The translations under genes were made by a program, and so were the position numbers. The notes beneath the pieces are model-generated. The model did no database searches. It was given only the letters and a program-made list of their open reading frames with translations, and was not told the DNA's origin. From Ulota crispa (Eukaryota; Streptophyta; Bryopsida; Orthotrichales; Orthotrichaceae), in assembly GCA_963920765.1 (NCBI GenBank), contig OY987248.1, positions 9,706,539-9,770,538 of the forward strand: 64,000 bases of DNA, written 5' to 3'. Of the stretch, positions 23,691 through 34,390 are shown piece by piece. The stretch's first letter is position 1, and each line of letters opens with the position of its first letter.

Positions 23691-24850
23691 GTGGGGAAGC
23701 GTATGCCAATACCTCTGCCATCGACGTCTGCTCCCGCTTTTAAGCGACATGGCAATGCCAATGTCATGGAGGGCTCGCTTGGGTTAGACGGGGCCAGGCA
23801 CGGTTCACCTCGCGTTGTGCCCAAAAATTTAGCTACCAAATTTGAGGTGGTGGACGTTGTCAACAAAGATCAAGCGCCAGCTCCCGGACCTAGTCATACG
23901 CTAGTGAAGAGCAAGGGGGCAAAAAGGACGGGTGACTCCAATGGTTTTGATTACTACACGGAGGAAGACAAAGATGACAATGGTAACTCCACCATGGACA
24001 AGCTCACTAGTTTATAGGTAAGTTAACAATGACTGCCTCTTGTCGCGTTGCTTTATCATGTATGCATATCTAATTTAGTTGAATGTTGTCACAGTTTACT
24101 TGAAGGGTTTCATTGTTTCCTTGTTGATCATCTGTTCTTTCATTGTTAACTTGCACAACAACCAAAGCGTAAGAAGAGGACCTATACCGCCGACCAAAGC
24201 TGGAAGGCACTCGACGACTTGCAACTGCTGGCAAAGAGGCCTCCTTGTGTGCTGTCTAAGGCAGATTTTTGAGACAAATTCCACTTGAGCAGCTCTAGCT
24301 CCAACTTGTACAAACTGAAAGTAGGTAAACATGTCCAAGTCCTTGAGATGGAGGCGGTCTTTGGTCCAGACAAAAATCACAATGGCTATAGCTTAGTTGA
24401 GCGACTTTTTACAGATCAACAATAAGAATTGGAAGCATTATACTGTCTTTGCTACCAGAAGGAGTTGCCTGCTCATCATGTTGTAAAGGAGCTTGCTATG
24501 GGGTGGTTGCTGCAGCACACGAAAGGGGAGAGCATTGACTGGGCAGAATTCATAGCAGAAGCAAACCACCTGCAACAAAGCAACTACAGAGTTTGAGTCA
24601 AGACTTGGCTACAGCGCTTTCAAACAGCAAAGAATAGCAAGTTTGACATATTGGCCAAGGTGGACTAAATTGTGAAGGGCTAGGCAGGTGACAACAGCAA
24701 AGCAGCAATGAACAAACATTTTTGGCATCCTGGTGATGTGAAGTTGGCGTCTGACAACGACAAAGCGGTGGAGTCAGAGTTCACTATGGCGACGTTGGAT
24801 TTTGACATGCTCGCATCAAGGTGCTCATTGGCAGTTGTTGCCGATTGTTC
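23691..24850 (+). pseudogene. Two-exon gene fragment of unknown family
   Basis: The first frame (23691-24017) is 108 codons, hydrophilic, with a basic KSKGAKRTGDSN patch and an acidic EEDKDDNGN stretch near its end. It ends at TAGGTAAGT, which reads as a splice donor if the stop replaced CAG. After a ~150-bp intron-like stretch, KRKKRTYTADQSWKALDDL starts a second frame. This continues with NLYKLKVGKHVQVLEMEAVF, YCLCYQKELPAHHVVKEL, GESIDWAEFIAEANHL and VKTWLQRFQTAKNSKFDIL, broken by several stops of the C-to-T kind. Homology is not recognised. The consistent frame argues for a decayed real protein, perhaps a transposon-encoded DNA-binding factor. Confidence 0.4.
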
Positions 24851-25005
24851 TTGATGGCTTGCGGTTTTCAGATGTCCTCTCCTCTTATTTGCGCTTTCAT
24901 AGCTATGCTTACTATTAGAATAAAAACTAACTACAACAACATAAAAGCACAAATGCCGACCAAAGTTGTTACTTCGGACGAGTTTAGGCTGTCGGACAGG
25001 ATGGA

Positions 25006-25047
25006 CAGACGGACAAATCAAACCAGACCGGTGGACATGTCCGTCTG
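25006..25047. repeat. Inverted repeat with nested palindrome
   Basis: CAGACGGACA (25006-25015) is exactly complemented by TGTCCGTCTG (25038-25047). Inside lies GGACATGTCC, itself a palindrome. The structure borders the GC-rich island that starts near 25140. Confidence 0.75.
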
Positions 25048-25139
25048 GTCTTGTAGTTTAGGGTTTTTGACAGTGAATAGTGAAGTTGATTTCACCTTGT
25101 TTTACCTCCCTTCTTTGATGTGGCTAGTGATTTTGCAAC

Positions 25140-25560
25140 AACGTCGTCCATGCTGGCAGGAGGGCGCGGACGTCTAGGCGAGGATGCTTGCATTAGGCAC
25201 AAATGCGTTTTTGGTGGGGCGCAATTGCCTGAATGCAAAGTTGCATGCGCACATGCACGGACAAGGGCTGAGTGCGGACGCATGGGCGCACATGTATGGG
25301 CACGAATGTAGCAGTCGGGTGCGAACGCGGGATGTAGCGCCTTTGCCAGGCTGCAACCACGGGTACGGAGTCAAGCATTGCACGTTTTGCAAGCTAGAGC
25401 AAGGACGATGGGACAGGGCGTGCTCGCGGTCTAGGGCATTGATGGTGGAATGGGGTGCGCTCGCGGGCTGCGATCGCAGTTGTTGGGCCGCGGCGCGACC
25501 GCGAGCCGAGGGCGCTAGCGGAGGGATCGCAGCTAGGGCACAGACATCATGCCGGGCAAC
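25140..25560. repeat. GC-rich island 1 with GCGCGGAC-type words
   Basis: The plus strand shows GGGCGCGGACG, GCACGGACAAG and GTGCGGACGCATG in GC-rich DNA, against an AT-rich background on both sides. Long frames inside come from composition and have no domain. On the minus strand an ATG at 25151 starts a short frame with MDDVVAKSLATSKKGG, which could be the first exon of a gene driven from this island, but nothing recognisable follows. Compare islands 2 to 5. Confidence 0.55.
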
Positions 25561-25569
25561 CTTGTAGGC

Positions 25570-26800
25570 TTGTATTTCTTTAAGATAATCAATTTTTGTT
25601 ATGTGAATCATACCCTGTGACTAAATTTGTACCTTTGAACATGATGATATGTTCTCTTAGCCAGACACGAGTAACAAAATAGAAATATCTACTTTACAAA
25701 TTTTGGTCTTACCACAACCTACATTGAACTCTTTGTTGATCATAATTTTGTTACTTAAATTGGTTATTCTAAGAAGGGAAAATTTGCATATGGATGTTCC
25801 CAACATATCCATGCAATCAAATCTAAAAAAATCATCACCAATTTCCTTAAACCAATTTTCATGTAAAATTATGGATTTAATACAAAATAACTCACCAAAA
25901 ATAGGGTTTTGATTTTTTGGAATCAAAATTTGGTACGCTTGGTTGGGATTGCATAAGAATCAATTTCTACAATTCAAATCAACAACATCTCAATTTTCCT
26001 ATATATTATGGAAAGTTCTTGGAACTGCAGCAATGTACCGGACAATTCATGCTTGCCTGGTATTGTAGTGCTCTACCATATTGTTGCATGTTTGGAAGCT
26101 GGTATTGTTGACAATGCAATAATTTTGCACTTTAACCCCTAAACATTTGAAGTTCCATTTTTTGCCAAAAGTTGTAATGAGAGAAGTTTGGACACTTACA
26201 TAGTTTCATGTCTTACATACAACAACGTAGATTATATTCAGTGCTAATATTAACGTGGTTGAAGAAAAAGTTCAAATGCACATTTGCATACATGAACATT
26301 TAGATAGTTACTTCATAAATGCATTTAGATAAGTCTTTTTTTCCCAAAACACAGTAGTTTGGAACCACTTGCAAGTACCTACTTAGGGCACTTTTTGTAG
26401 TAAGTATAACATCAACATTTGTGATACAACTAATTATGATAACTTTTTTGTTGTGCAATGCCACCTCTTCTTTGGTTTTTATTCTTGGGATCCATTGGTT
26501 AGCATTTTTCAATTTTGGCAAGACCTAAGTAACAAAGTTTTGTAAACTTGAACTCCATGCTATGATTTTCTTGTATGAAATCTTCAAAAGGGCTGGAACA
26601 AGGGCAGTTTAGAATCAAATTGAATACATACTCAATACTCACAGCTCTTGACATATTATAGTGCTTTGAATCTATCTTATTTTCTAGGCTATTAATGCCC
26701 ACAGTGCAAACAAGCTAGCACTCCTAGCAGTACACAAAACTAATATACCAAGCTACGCCAAAGGTGATGCTACTCATACTAAAAAAACCTCCCTTGCCCA
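25570..26800. other. Gene-free AT-rich stretch
   Basis: No supported gene. A TTAACCCCTAAA word at 26142 resembles the TIRs of the 1014-1252 and 7235-8154 elements but has no partner end. The 3' end of the minus-strand hAT must lie near 26.7-26.8 kb, but no terminal repeat was recognised. Confidence 0.45.
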
Positions 26801-26810
26801 CACATGTTTT

Positions 26811-28345
26811 TCAAGTTTCACTATCACTGTTCTCCATTGTTCTTCGATTTAGAGGATTGAAGTGACTAGATCTACTGATTGTGGAATGAGAGGGACCTCC
26901 CCGATCAACATTTGCAATGCGTACATCATCATCAGCTGGTGCCTCATTGCATTCAGGATTGTCTTCATCTTTCAAACCCATAGAATCATCCTTGTTGTCC
27001 TCTCCAAATGCCTCACTAGTGTCCAATTGTGAGCTCTCATTGCGAAACTCAAGCTCATCTATTCCTTCTCTACGTATCTTGACAATCCTCTTATATCGCT
27101 TTGCTCTTGGGTCTTGCAAATCTGAATCCACGTGCGGGTCAGTGTAACCCCTTCTACATCCATTTCTTCCACTTCCTTCCCTCAAGAAGATATTATCCTC
27201 ATTATCAATGTCAAGATATGGAAGTATCTCATCAGCTAGCCTTCTTGCTCCAATTCCTTGAGTCTATGGCTGCTGAACGGGACCCAACATTTCTTCCTCT
27301 TCCTCTTGGACAATTTACACCATATTCACCCACAGCAATAGCAGGAAGCATTGGAGGGTTAATATTTTGAACATTGTTCCCCAATGCCACCAAGGTTTCC
27401 CCTATTGTTGTAGCAATACTAGTAATATTTGTTCTTGATTGCCTAAACATTACTGGAGGAGTATTAGGTACCACATCCCCGGATTGTGATGCGCTACTTT
27501 GTCCACAACGTACTACTCCATTACTGGGGTGCCTTCCATTGTTAACAAAGAGTGCCGATACAAGAACGTCTTTGTTTCTAAACATTTGGGGGGTGGAGCC
27601 TTGTGTAGCATCAATTTGTTGTCCAGATGGAGTGCTATTCCTTACTCCTCTTATTGGGGTTGATGTATTCGTGCATCTTAATGCAGTTGTCGTACTAAGA
27701 TGCTGGCATTTGCTAGGGCTAGACATTTGATATCCACCACATTTTGCAAGAATAATTTCAATATTTTGGGGCGTTGGTACTCCCAAATTCCCACCCTTGA
27801 CGTTAATATCCTACAATACGTTATTGTCAGGATGACCATTCCTCCTTGGAAGACAATTCTTTGTAGTCTCCCTTTCATTATTTTTATGCTCCTTAAATGA
27901 TGATGTATTGGACCCACTAGCAATGTCTACTGCATCAATGTTGTCACTGTCACCACCTCCTAAACAATTGCTTGGAGCAGGGCTGTAACGATTGGAATCG
28001 ATATCTCCATCACTATTGTCAAAGTCAAATTCACCCCTTCCCTCTCTGTAATATAATTGTGTGCGTCGAACATTGTCAGATTCTTCTTCCCACAAATCAT
28101 AATTGTTAAATGGACGTGGTATTTCTCTGTCCATATTACCATCTGATGCATTGTCATCAAGCATATCCTCATTATCAACAGTGTTAACTGTTAGACCTTG
28201 CAGAATGGGCGTTGGGGTGGGACCTACTTCTTCATCTTCAAAACCCTTTGATTGAATATTCCTCTCATACCATATAGCTAGATTTGCTCCTGGTTTCTAA
28301 CGAAGCATTTTGCTGTTGGTATAAATATATACCAAATCCTCTGCT
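26811..28345 (-). pseudogene. Long C-terminal tail of the hAT protein
   Basis: After a frame slip near 28350, KAEDLVYIYTNSKMLR continues the normal hAT C-terminus. Roughly 500 further codons follow in three successive open pieces (28164-27811, 27786-27232 and 27185-26811; the last is in a different frame). They are acidic and Ser/Asn/Thr-rich, with short basic patches such as KRYKRIVKIRREG. Most plant hAT transposases end soon after the dimerisation domain, so this is an extension or a second fused gene. No domain is recognised. Confidence 0.6.
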
Positions 28346-29521
28346 TTATCCGATGAGGCAATTCCGAGATTGATTGTGAACAAAAGAGTACATACTCCAA
28401 CTCCGTTCACAAGATGATGTTGAGCATATCAGCAACAACACATGCTTTGTAACTTTTGACAAAGCCACATCTACAATTTGATGCCACCATAAATGCGGTT
28501 GCATTTCATTGCCATCTATTTTTGGTGCCATTTGTGGATTGTATGGACCACTTTGTTCTTTGTATTGTGTTAATTCATATAGTACGATATCATAGTTTAT
28601 ACCTAGTATTCCTTCCATTTTATGAACCACTCAATACAAGGCTGCAAGGGCTCTACTATGTTCCCTAATAGCTGAAATATCTTTCAAATAAGGATTTAAA
28701 TAGGAAGTGGCATAATGGAGATCTTCAAACATCATACTCCACCTATCATCAAAATCTTCCTCCAACTTTGATGCAATTTGCTGAGGAAGTAGGAAAGGAG
28801 GGTTATTCAAAGAAAACACATGTCTCCTAAGATTTCTCATTATCAACCAGGCTTTCCCCATGGTTGGCTCTTTCTTGTCAAACACACGTAGCGCTTTTAG
28901 GATGTCTTCAACAATATGAATAAAGTTCTTGCAACAATTCCAAAAGCTTTGATCTTCAATGGCATCTCTCACGAGCATTGCCATAGTTGGTGCCCATATT
29001 TGGCTTTGTACTCTACTCTTGCTAGCAAAGAATTGTATGACATGTTGACGTGTTAACAAGAGTTGAAATTTAGGTTGCAATACAACTAGCTGGGAAAGCA
29101 TCAAGAAGCTTGTTGCAGAACGAGTCTCATTTGGTGTCAACAATTGCATGTTTGGACTAACTTCCCTTAGAGCTGCCATAGTCACATGATGACCCTTTAT
29201 GAACATGCATATTGTATGTGCTCTGGATATTAAGTTCTTGAAGTCTGGTACCTTGGCCCAATCTTCCAACATCAGATCCATACAATGTGCAGCACACCCT
29301 TGCTTGAAAATGTGTGGGTATGTGGCAACAACATCATCCATTGCTCCAAGCATGTTAGCCGCATTGTCGGTGCAAACTTGCACCATGTTCTTTGGTCCAA
29401 CCATCTCAATGAATACTTTCAACTCTCTCGCAATGTAGCTTTTGGTTTTTTTAGCTCCCGTTGTATCAATGGAACCTAGAAACACATCGTCGCTTGGACA
29501 AGACATCATAACATTCATCAA
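28346..29521 (-). pseudogene. hAT transposase core and dimerisation domain
   Basis: One frame of about 390 codons, broken by a TGA at 28631-28633 where CGA (Arg) fits. Upstream of its first Met the same frame reads FGVTICSDGWDNI, the DUF659 hallmark, then a TAG and a TGA in the codons just before PLMNVMMS. The core has VQVCTDNAANMLGAM, with the catalytic-type Asp of the TDNA box, and GCAAHCMDLMLEDW (the CAAH block). At the C-terminus come PHLWWHQIV and STSSCERSWSMYSFVHN, the classic hAT dimerisation signature. The product would bind terminal repeats and cut and paste the element in the nucleus. Assignment to hAT is certain from these motifs. Confidence 0.92.
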
Positions 29522-30005
29522 AGGTCAATTCTAAATGTTGTCCCATCCATCGCTACATATAGTCACCCCAAATGTCTTCACAGCAAACTTTGTTTTACTT
29601 TTTATTTGTGCTTCTATTTCCTTCTTCTTAGGTTCAATGAACTTTGTCCTAAATTGCAAATATAATGGGGGGTGATATTGACATCCAACTATGGATTTGG
29701 CCTTCATTGCCTCAATGAATGCCGGGTNNNNNNNNNNNNNNNNNNNNNNNNNNNNNNNNNNNNNNNNNNNNNNNNNNNNNNNNNNNNNNNNNNNNNNNNN
29801 NNNNNNNNNNNNNNNNNNNNNNNNNNNNNNNNNNNNNNNNNNNNNNNNNNNNNNNNNNNNNNNNNNNNNNNNNNNNNNNNNNNNNNNNNNNNNNNNNNNN
29901 NNNNNNNNNNNNNNNNNNNNNNNNNNNTGTCAATCTTGCACTTGAAGTGACTATTACATCACCTTGGCAACAATATTGAAGCAGTTCTTCACCCACATGA
30001 CTCAA
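29522..30005 (-). pseudogene. BED-like zinc finger remnant of the hAT protein
   Basis: Between 29928 and 30005 a minus-strand frame gives LLQYCCQGDVIVTSSARL, which resembles the CxYC..VxxxxxRLK core of a BED finger in decayed form. The next ~200 bases are unknown (N), so the second half of the finger cannot be read. Coding resumes before 29728. Position, immediately upstream of the DUF659 region, is exactly where hAT proteins carry this finger. Confidence 0.45.
29728..29927. other. Assembly gap, 200 N
   Basis: A run of exactly 200 N. The round number suggests a scaffolding gap of unspecified true size. It lies inside the N-terminal part of the hAT gene, and any frame that spans it is meaningless. 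Confidence 0.99.
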
Positions 30006-30080
30006 GCAACGAGCTCAAAATGAAGTCCAAGATCTAGAGGCTTGGGGAAAAACGTGAGAATGGGATGAGGAGCATAGTCC

Positions 30081-30092
30081 TTATATACTTCA
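30081..30092 (-). promoter_or_regulatory. TATA-like box of the hAT element
   Basis: Read on the minus strand, AAGTATATAAGGAC lies between GC-rich island 2 and the first hAT coding remains, with a BED-finger start roughly 80 bp further on. Spacing and sequence fit a plant TATA box. This is an inference from sequence only. Confidence 0.5.
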
Positions 30093-30189
30093 AATCACGT
30101 TACTGGGAATTTAGGGTTTTGGGGGGCGTGAGCTCATACTTGCAAGTGTTGACTCCTGGAGAGTACTCCAACCATCCGACGATGGTCCA

Positions 30190-30720
30190 TGCCCCAGGTG
30201 CCCTTTTTTGGTCACTCAAGCTGCTCACGCGCGGACGGAACCAGCGCAAGCGCAGATGGCCATGCGTGGGTGCAGACGTTGCAAAGAAGGAGTAGCAACA
30301 TGGGCTGTAGACAAGGGCAATTGCGCGGACGGCGCCAAGCGCGCAGACAAAGGCGGGCGGGCGGGCACTAGCAAGCGCGCGGACCAAGCCGAGCACGCGG
30401 TCGGGTGGGGCGCGCGGACTAGGGCAAGCACAAAGACACTCACAAGTGGGCGTGCGGACAAAGTCGGGAGCGCGGGGTGGTGGGGCGTGCAGACGCGGAT
30501 CGGCGAGTGCTCGAACAGGTATGGGCCTACGGACATGGGCGAGGTGCGTGCAGACATGGGGGAATGAGCACGGACGTGAGGGGAGTGCGCGCGGATGTCA
30601 TGGGCAAATGCGGACATGGACGTGCGCGAGAAGGGAAGGTGCAGAGGGTGTTGGGCGATGACTGAAGTTTGGCGCGGACTTAGGGCGCAAACGCAGTCCA
30701 CGTAGGCGCCAACACAGGTC
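30190..30720. repeat. GC-rich island 2 with GCGCGGAC-type words, upstream of the hAT
   Basis: The plus strand shows repeated GCGCGGAC and GCGCAGAC words (GCGCGGACGGAACC, AGCGCGCAGACAAAG, GGCGCGCGGACTAGG and others). On the transcribed strand of the hAT these read GTCCGCGC. Spacing is irregular. Open frames of up to 176 codons are pure composition. The island directly precedes the TATA-like box at about 30090. Confidence 0.65.
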
Positions 30721-30748
30721 ATGGACAAAATACTGGCAACACTTATTG

Positions 30749-30776
30749 GCGCCAAATTTCAAAATTTGGGCAATAA
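30749..30776. repeat. Short palindromic hairpin
   Basis: GGCGCCAAATTT is followed after one base by AAATTTGGGC, so CCAAATTT and AAATTTGG can pair. It lies just outside GC-rich island 2 and may mark the outer part of the hAT-linked promoter or element end. Confidence 0.5.
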
Positions 30777-30979
30777 CACCATGCATAATCATACTTAGAA
30801 TACCTCGTACTTACCTTAGATTCTGACAGCAATAGTTTCTGCGGATCTCCCCATTGTACTCCATTATTCATTACTATTTCAAACTTAGAATGCTGTATCT
30901 TAGTTCCACTAGTTATAGATGGAGCATTTGTCATAGATAATTCTTTATTGAGTACGCATATGTTTACACTTGGTGTTGA

Positions 30980-31573
30980 GATGTATTCAAAACATATAGC
31001 AAAAAGTGTTGGAATGACTTGAAACTTTCACAACATATATTAATAATGGCGTGTAACATGTGGGATTAATTTGGGATTAAATTGAAACATGGGTCTTGAT
31101 GACCCCTTGTGAGGTCAAAATTTTAAATAATTGCCAAAAGAAGAGATAGCGGGGGTTTTATTTAAATCACAAATGACAAAGTGTTGGAACAACTTGAAAC
31201 TTTTACAACATCTTTCAATAATGGTGTGTGACATGTAGGATTAATTTGGAATTAAATTGAAACATGGATCTTGTTGACCCCTTTTGAGGTCAAAAATTTA
31301 AATACTTGCCAAAGGAAGGGATACTAGGGGATGTATTCAAAACATATAGCAAATAGTGTTAGAATGACTTGAAACTTTCACAATATCTTTTAGTAATGGT
31401 GTGGGACATGTGGAATTAATTTGGGATTAATTTGAAATATGGGTCTTGGTGACTCCTTGTGAGGTCAAAATTTTGAATATTTGCCAAAGGAAGTGATAAT
31501 ATGGGATCTATTCAAAACATATAGCAAAAACTCATGGAATGACTTGAAACTTTCACAATCTTTCAATATAGCC
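30980..31573 (-). repeat. ~175-bp tandem repeat, array 1 (inverted relative to arrays 2 and 3)
   Basis: Units start at about 30981, 31155, 31331 and 31506, giving spacing of 174-176 bp; the last is partial. Shared words on the plus strand are ACTTGAAACTTTCACAA, ACATGTGGGATTAATTT, GAAACATGGGTCTTG and GAGGTCAAAATTT. Unit 2 begins with a different variant (TTTATTTAAATCACAAATGAC) from units 1, 3 and 4 (GTATTCAAAACATATAGC). This sequence is the reverse complement of the arrays at 40 and 49.5 kb. Confidence 0.88.
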
Positions 31574-31990
31574 TGTATGTTCAAATTGTTCAATAATTCG
31601 GACTTTGATTTTGAATAATGCATGTTCTCACAATAATTTGGCAATCATTTAAAAAATTAACAATGCAATCGAGGATGTGAGCTGATACATAATGGTGTTT
31701 ATAACTTCACACGGCATAGGTATGAAATCCATATCCATTATTTGTCAAACATGTATCAAATGAACAACACAAGACATCAAGTGTGTAGAAAGAAAGTCAA
31801 TTAATAATTACACAATTTAAAAAATAAAAATAAAATTGAAGAAATGCGCTTGTATTGTTTTCTTGTATGATTGTAGGGTAGTAGTATAATAGTAGTATCT
31901 TGGTCTCGAAGATTACTATAGTGCTATGTACCAAATACACCCACTGAGTCTGTCCTCCTATTGTGCAGTACAAGATCCTACACCTGCAAC
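31574..31990. other. Short gene-free stretch
   Basis: AT-rich sequence between tandem array 1 and the stop of the zinc-finger gene on the minus strand. It probably holds that gene's 3' non-coding part. Nothing else was seen. Confidence 0.4.
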
Positions 31991-31993
31991 TTA

Positions 31994-34236
31994 CTACTCT
32001 AAAGACACTGGATCATTCTGCGTGCCACTAGGTCTTGCTTTGTTGTTATCGTTTCCTTCAAGAAGGGCACGTACATTGACGTCCCCATCACGTGGGCGTA
32101 ATTCCATTCTTTGAACTTGTGAATGGATTTGCCGTGCTAGCCTGTCCACATCAAGGATAGCCCTCAAGAACTGTGAGTTTTGTAGCTCTTGTAGAGCTCT
32201 TTGAACATTCAGACTGTGACCTTCCACCAAAAAATCAATTGTATCATCCTTGAAATTCTCCCTAAACCCTCAACTTCTTGTTGTACATTCATTGCGTGAT
32301 TTTTTAGGCGCCAACTCCAAACCAAATCCTCCTCGCATTTACTAGGTATCTCTGGTGCATTTTCCTTATTCAACTCCCAACTACAAGGCATGTATGTACC
32401 AAGACCAAATAGTTGATACAGTTGTTCTTGAAATGGGGCCTTGCACACCAGTCATTGTCTACAGTTCACCATGATACTTATTAGGCAAAATGGATGGTAC
32501 ATATGGGTGCATGTGCCCAACTGCACTCCACCCTCCGGACCAAATCCGTTAAAACAAATGGGACATTTTGTACCGTGTTCCACAAAAGTTGACAGATGTG
32601 GCCACAGTTTGACCTTTTCCGTCTCATGGGCTGACATGTCATTCTCAAAAATCCAACCATTTTTTGCTCAATCTATGGTTGTGTCGCTCGTCCCCAATGG
32701 TTTAGTTGCCATGTGATCCATGTCAAACATTTTGTCCACATGGGTCCATGAGGTAAGACCAAAGCACCGTTGTTGATTGTTTATGAAGTACTCGTTAGCA
32801 ACTTTGTCAACTTCATTTGCCATTTGTTGACTGCGGTCCACATGGAAGAGACATGCCAATTTCCATTGGTAGTATTGCTCTATAATTCTTTTGAGCTTTT
32901 TTTGCAATCCAACATTTTTGGCTTTGTCTTTTGCAAGCTCTCTCACACTCTCTACAGCTTCACCACTCTTTGCTATGAGAGTTTGTAAACTTGGCTGCTC
33001 CCTAGACTCTTGTGACAGTGGAAACGACAATGAGTTTTGTGTTCTAGAGTTTCCCACTTCTGCAATTGGTGGGATAGACCGTACAGTGAGGGGGTTGTTG
33101 GGGTGTATGTTAACCGTATGTGGATTCCGAGGATTCATTTCTATAAGTGCATAGGTGACATCTTCCACCACGCAATCAAGTTCTACTCCACTTGCTTCAA
33201 CCAGGTTTGTACTTCTGAACTGAAGTCCTTCAAGAAGGTGCAGCTTCCTTGTCAATTCCTGCACTATTCCTTGCAAATTCCTGCACTAATCCTTGCAAAT
33301 TTGCATTCTCCTGTTGCAATGTTGACATGGTAATGTTCTTCTCTGCATCGGTTTTGCATATTCTAGCAAAATCTACATTCAAATAAAGAATGATATCATT
33401 CTTCAATGCAATGTCATCCTGTAATTTTTTAATGAGAGCGTTCTTAGAGTCAATGGTCATGCCATTGCCGCCAACGTTTGAAGATGGCACATCATCTTCT
33501 ATGTCTTCATCATCTAACGTTTCCATCATTTCAATGCTAGGCCCTCCTATTTCTGTAACTACATAAGTAGGGTGTATTGCCTTAAATGTTGCTGCAGTTC
33601 TCCTACGTTTAGCTCAATTAATGGCGCAGACACTTCTCATAGGCACTGGCGTTTGAGTTTCATCAGAATTGTCATCTGTTGCAAAGTCTGCTATCTCATA
33701 CTTCTCTGATGACTTCTTTGTTGGCTTTGTACACTTCAACCCTCCGTTGGAAAATTTCTTTACTCCCATTGGGATAAATCCATCACGCAGATGTGGAACA
33801 TGTACTTTTCTGCTTACACCCTTTATGATGGACCAATCCACCTTTCTTTGTAACTTCAACTCTGCCCAAACTCCTCTTGCTATGAAAAAAAAGACTTTGT
33901 TATGCTTCACATGGGGAGTGTTGTACATGACTTGGTAGACTTCTACGCAACAATCTCTGAATGCTACATTGTTGCAAAACTTCAAATTGGCCTTATTGAA
34001 GCGGCGGTGAAAATTGTATCAATTTTAAGGGAAAACCTTGGAAATGTGGCACCAATCAATGTAACCTGCGCAATTCTCATGAGACCAAGGTAATGGAATG
34101 TCTTTGTAGCCTTCAAACGCAATCTTTGCTTGATTGCATAGAGCGTGCATCCTTTTTTTTGCTTCTTTCCATGTTGTTCCCTATTTTTATCTCTCTCTTC
34201 TTTTCATAGTTTCTTGGGTGTAATTGCAACAGACAT
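31994..34236 (-). pseudogene. RING-H2-like zinc-finger and coiled-coil protein, copy 1
   Basis: The minus strand encodes about 750 codons of a protein found twice in this window (copy 2 at 50859-53173). Order: a short basic N-terminus from ATG 34236 with KKRM; a Cys-rich domain with IDWCHISKVFP and NKANLKFCNN; the best conserved block RGVWAELKL, DGFIPMGVKKFSNGGLK; an acidic linker (EDIEDDVP); a long coiled coil (33276-33529 and 32668-33276); and a C3H2C3 finger at 32565-32443, KCPICFNGF then GTCTHMYHPFC then LVCKAPF, with a stop at the seventh ligand. After the finger comes LVWSWRLK and a tail ending NDNNKARPSGTQND. In a working protein such a finger would suggest a ubiquitin ligase, but this is inference. 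The frame is broken in several places. It sits behind GC-rich island 3 and a TATA-like box. Confidence 0.6.
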
Positions 34237-34380
34237 AATGAACAGGTAGTAGGAGAATGTAGAGCTAGAGTGAATTAGATCAATCCAATGCAGACTCCAC
34301 CTGGGCTTCCAATCAACCAGCTCAATTGAAGTGGAGGAGGAAGGGAGTGCATAAGGTAATAATGGCAGGGGCGAAGAAAT

Positions 34381-34390
34381 CTTTATAGGG
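34381..34390 (-). promoter_or_regulatory. TATA-like box of zinc-finger copy 1
   Basis: The minus strand reads CCCCTATAAAGATT between GC-rich island 3 and the ATG at 34236, about 145 bp upstream of it. This is a good plant TATA match, and the arrangement repeats that seen for the kinase-like unit. Confidence 0.6.

Larger units (their letters stand above)
26811..30090 (-). mobile_element. hAT transposon of the DUF659 type, decayed, crossed by an assembly gap
   Basis: The minus strand carries, in order, a BED-like finger remnant, a DUF659 region, a transposase core with the C-terminal hAT dimerisation domain, and an unusually long polar tail. Upstream lie a TATA-like box (about 30090) and GC-rich island 2. 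Terminal inverted repeats and an 8-bp target duplication were not found, so the ends given are those of the coding remains plus the TATA-like box. The element is inactive by stops and at least one frameshift. Confidence 0.75.

Noticed and set aside
25031-25040. p53-type site GGACATGTCC
   Set aside because: Matches the consensus half-site by chance; plants have no p53, and the word is part of a larger inverted repeat.
26142-26160. Third and fourth members of the TTAACCCCTAAA TIR family (also near 50495)
   Set aside because: Each is a single end without a partner in range, and they diverge after TTAACCCCTAAA.
29712-30005. ORFs spanning the run of N
   Set aside because: About 67 unknown codons; reading through N is meaningless. 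Only the short real part at the edge was used as BED evidence.
30225-30755. 176-codon ORF and other long frames inside the GC-rich islands (also 35264-35686, 53432-54179, 25174-25611)
   Set aside because: Biased composition with few stop codons, several overlapping frames on both strands and no domain; typical artefacts of GC-rich repeats.
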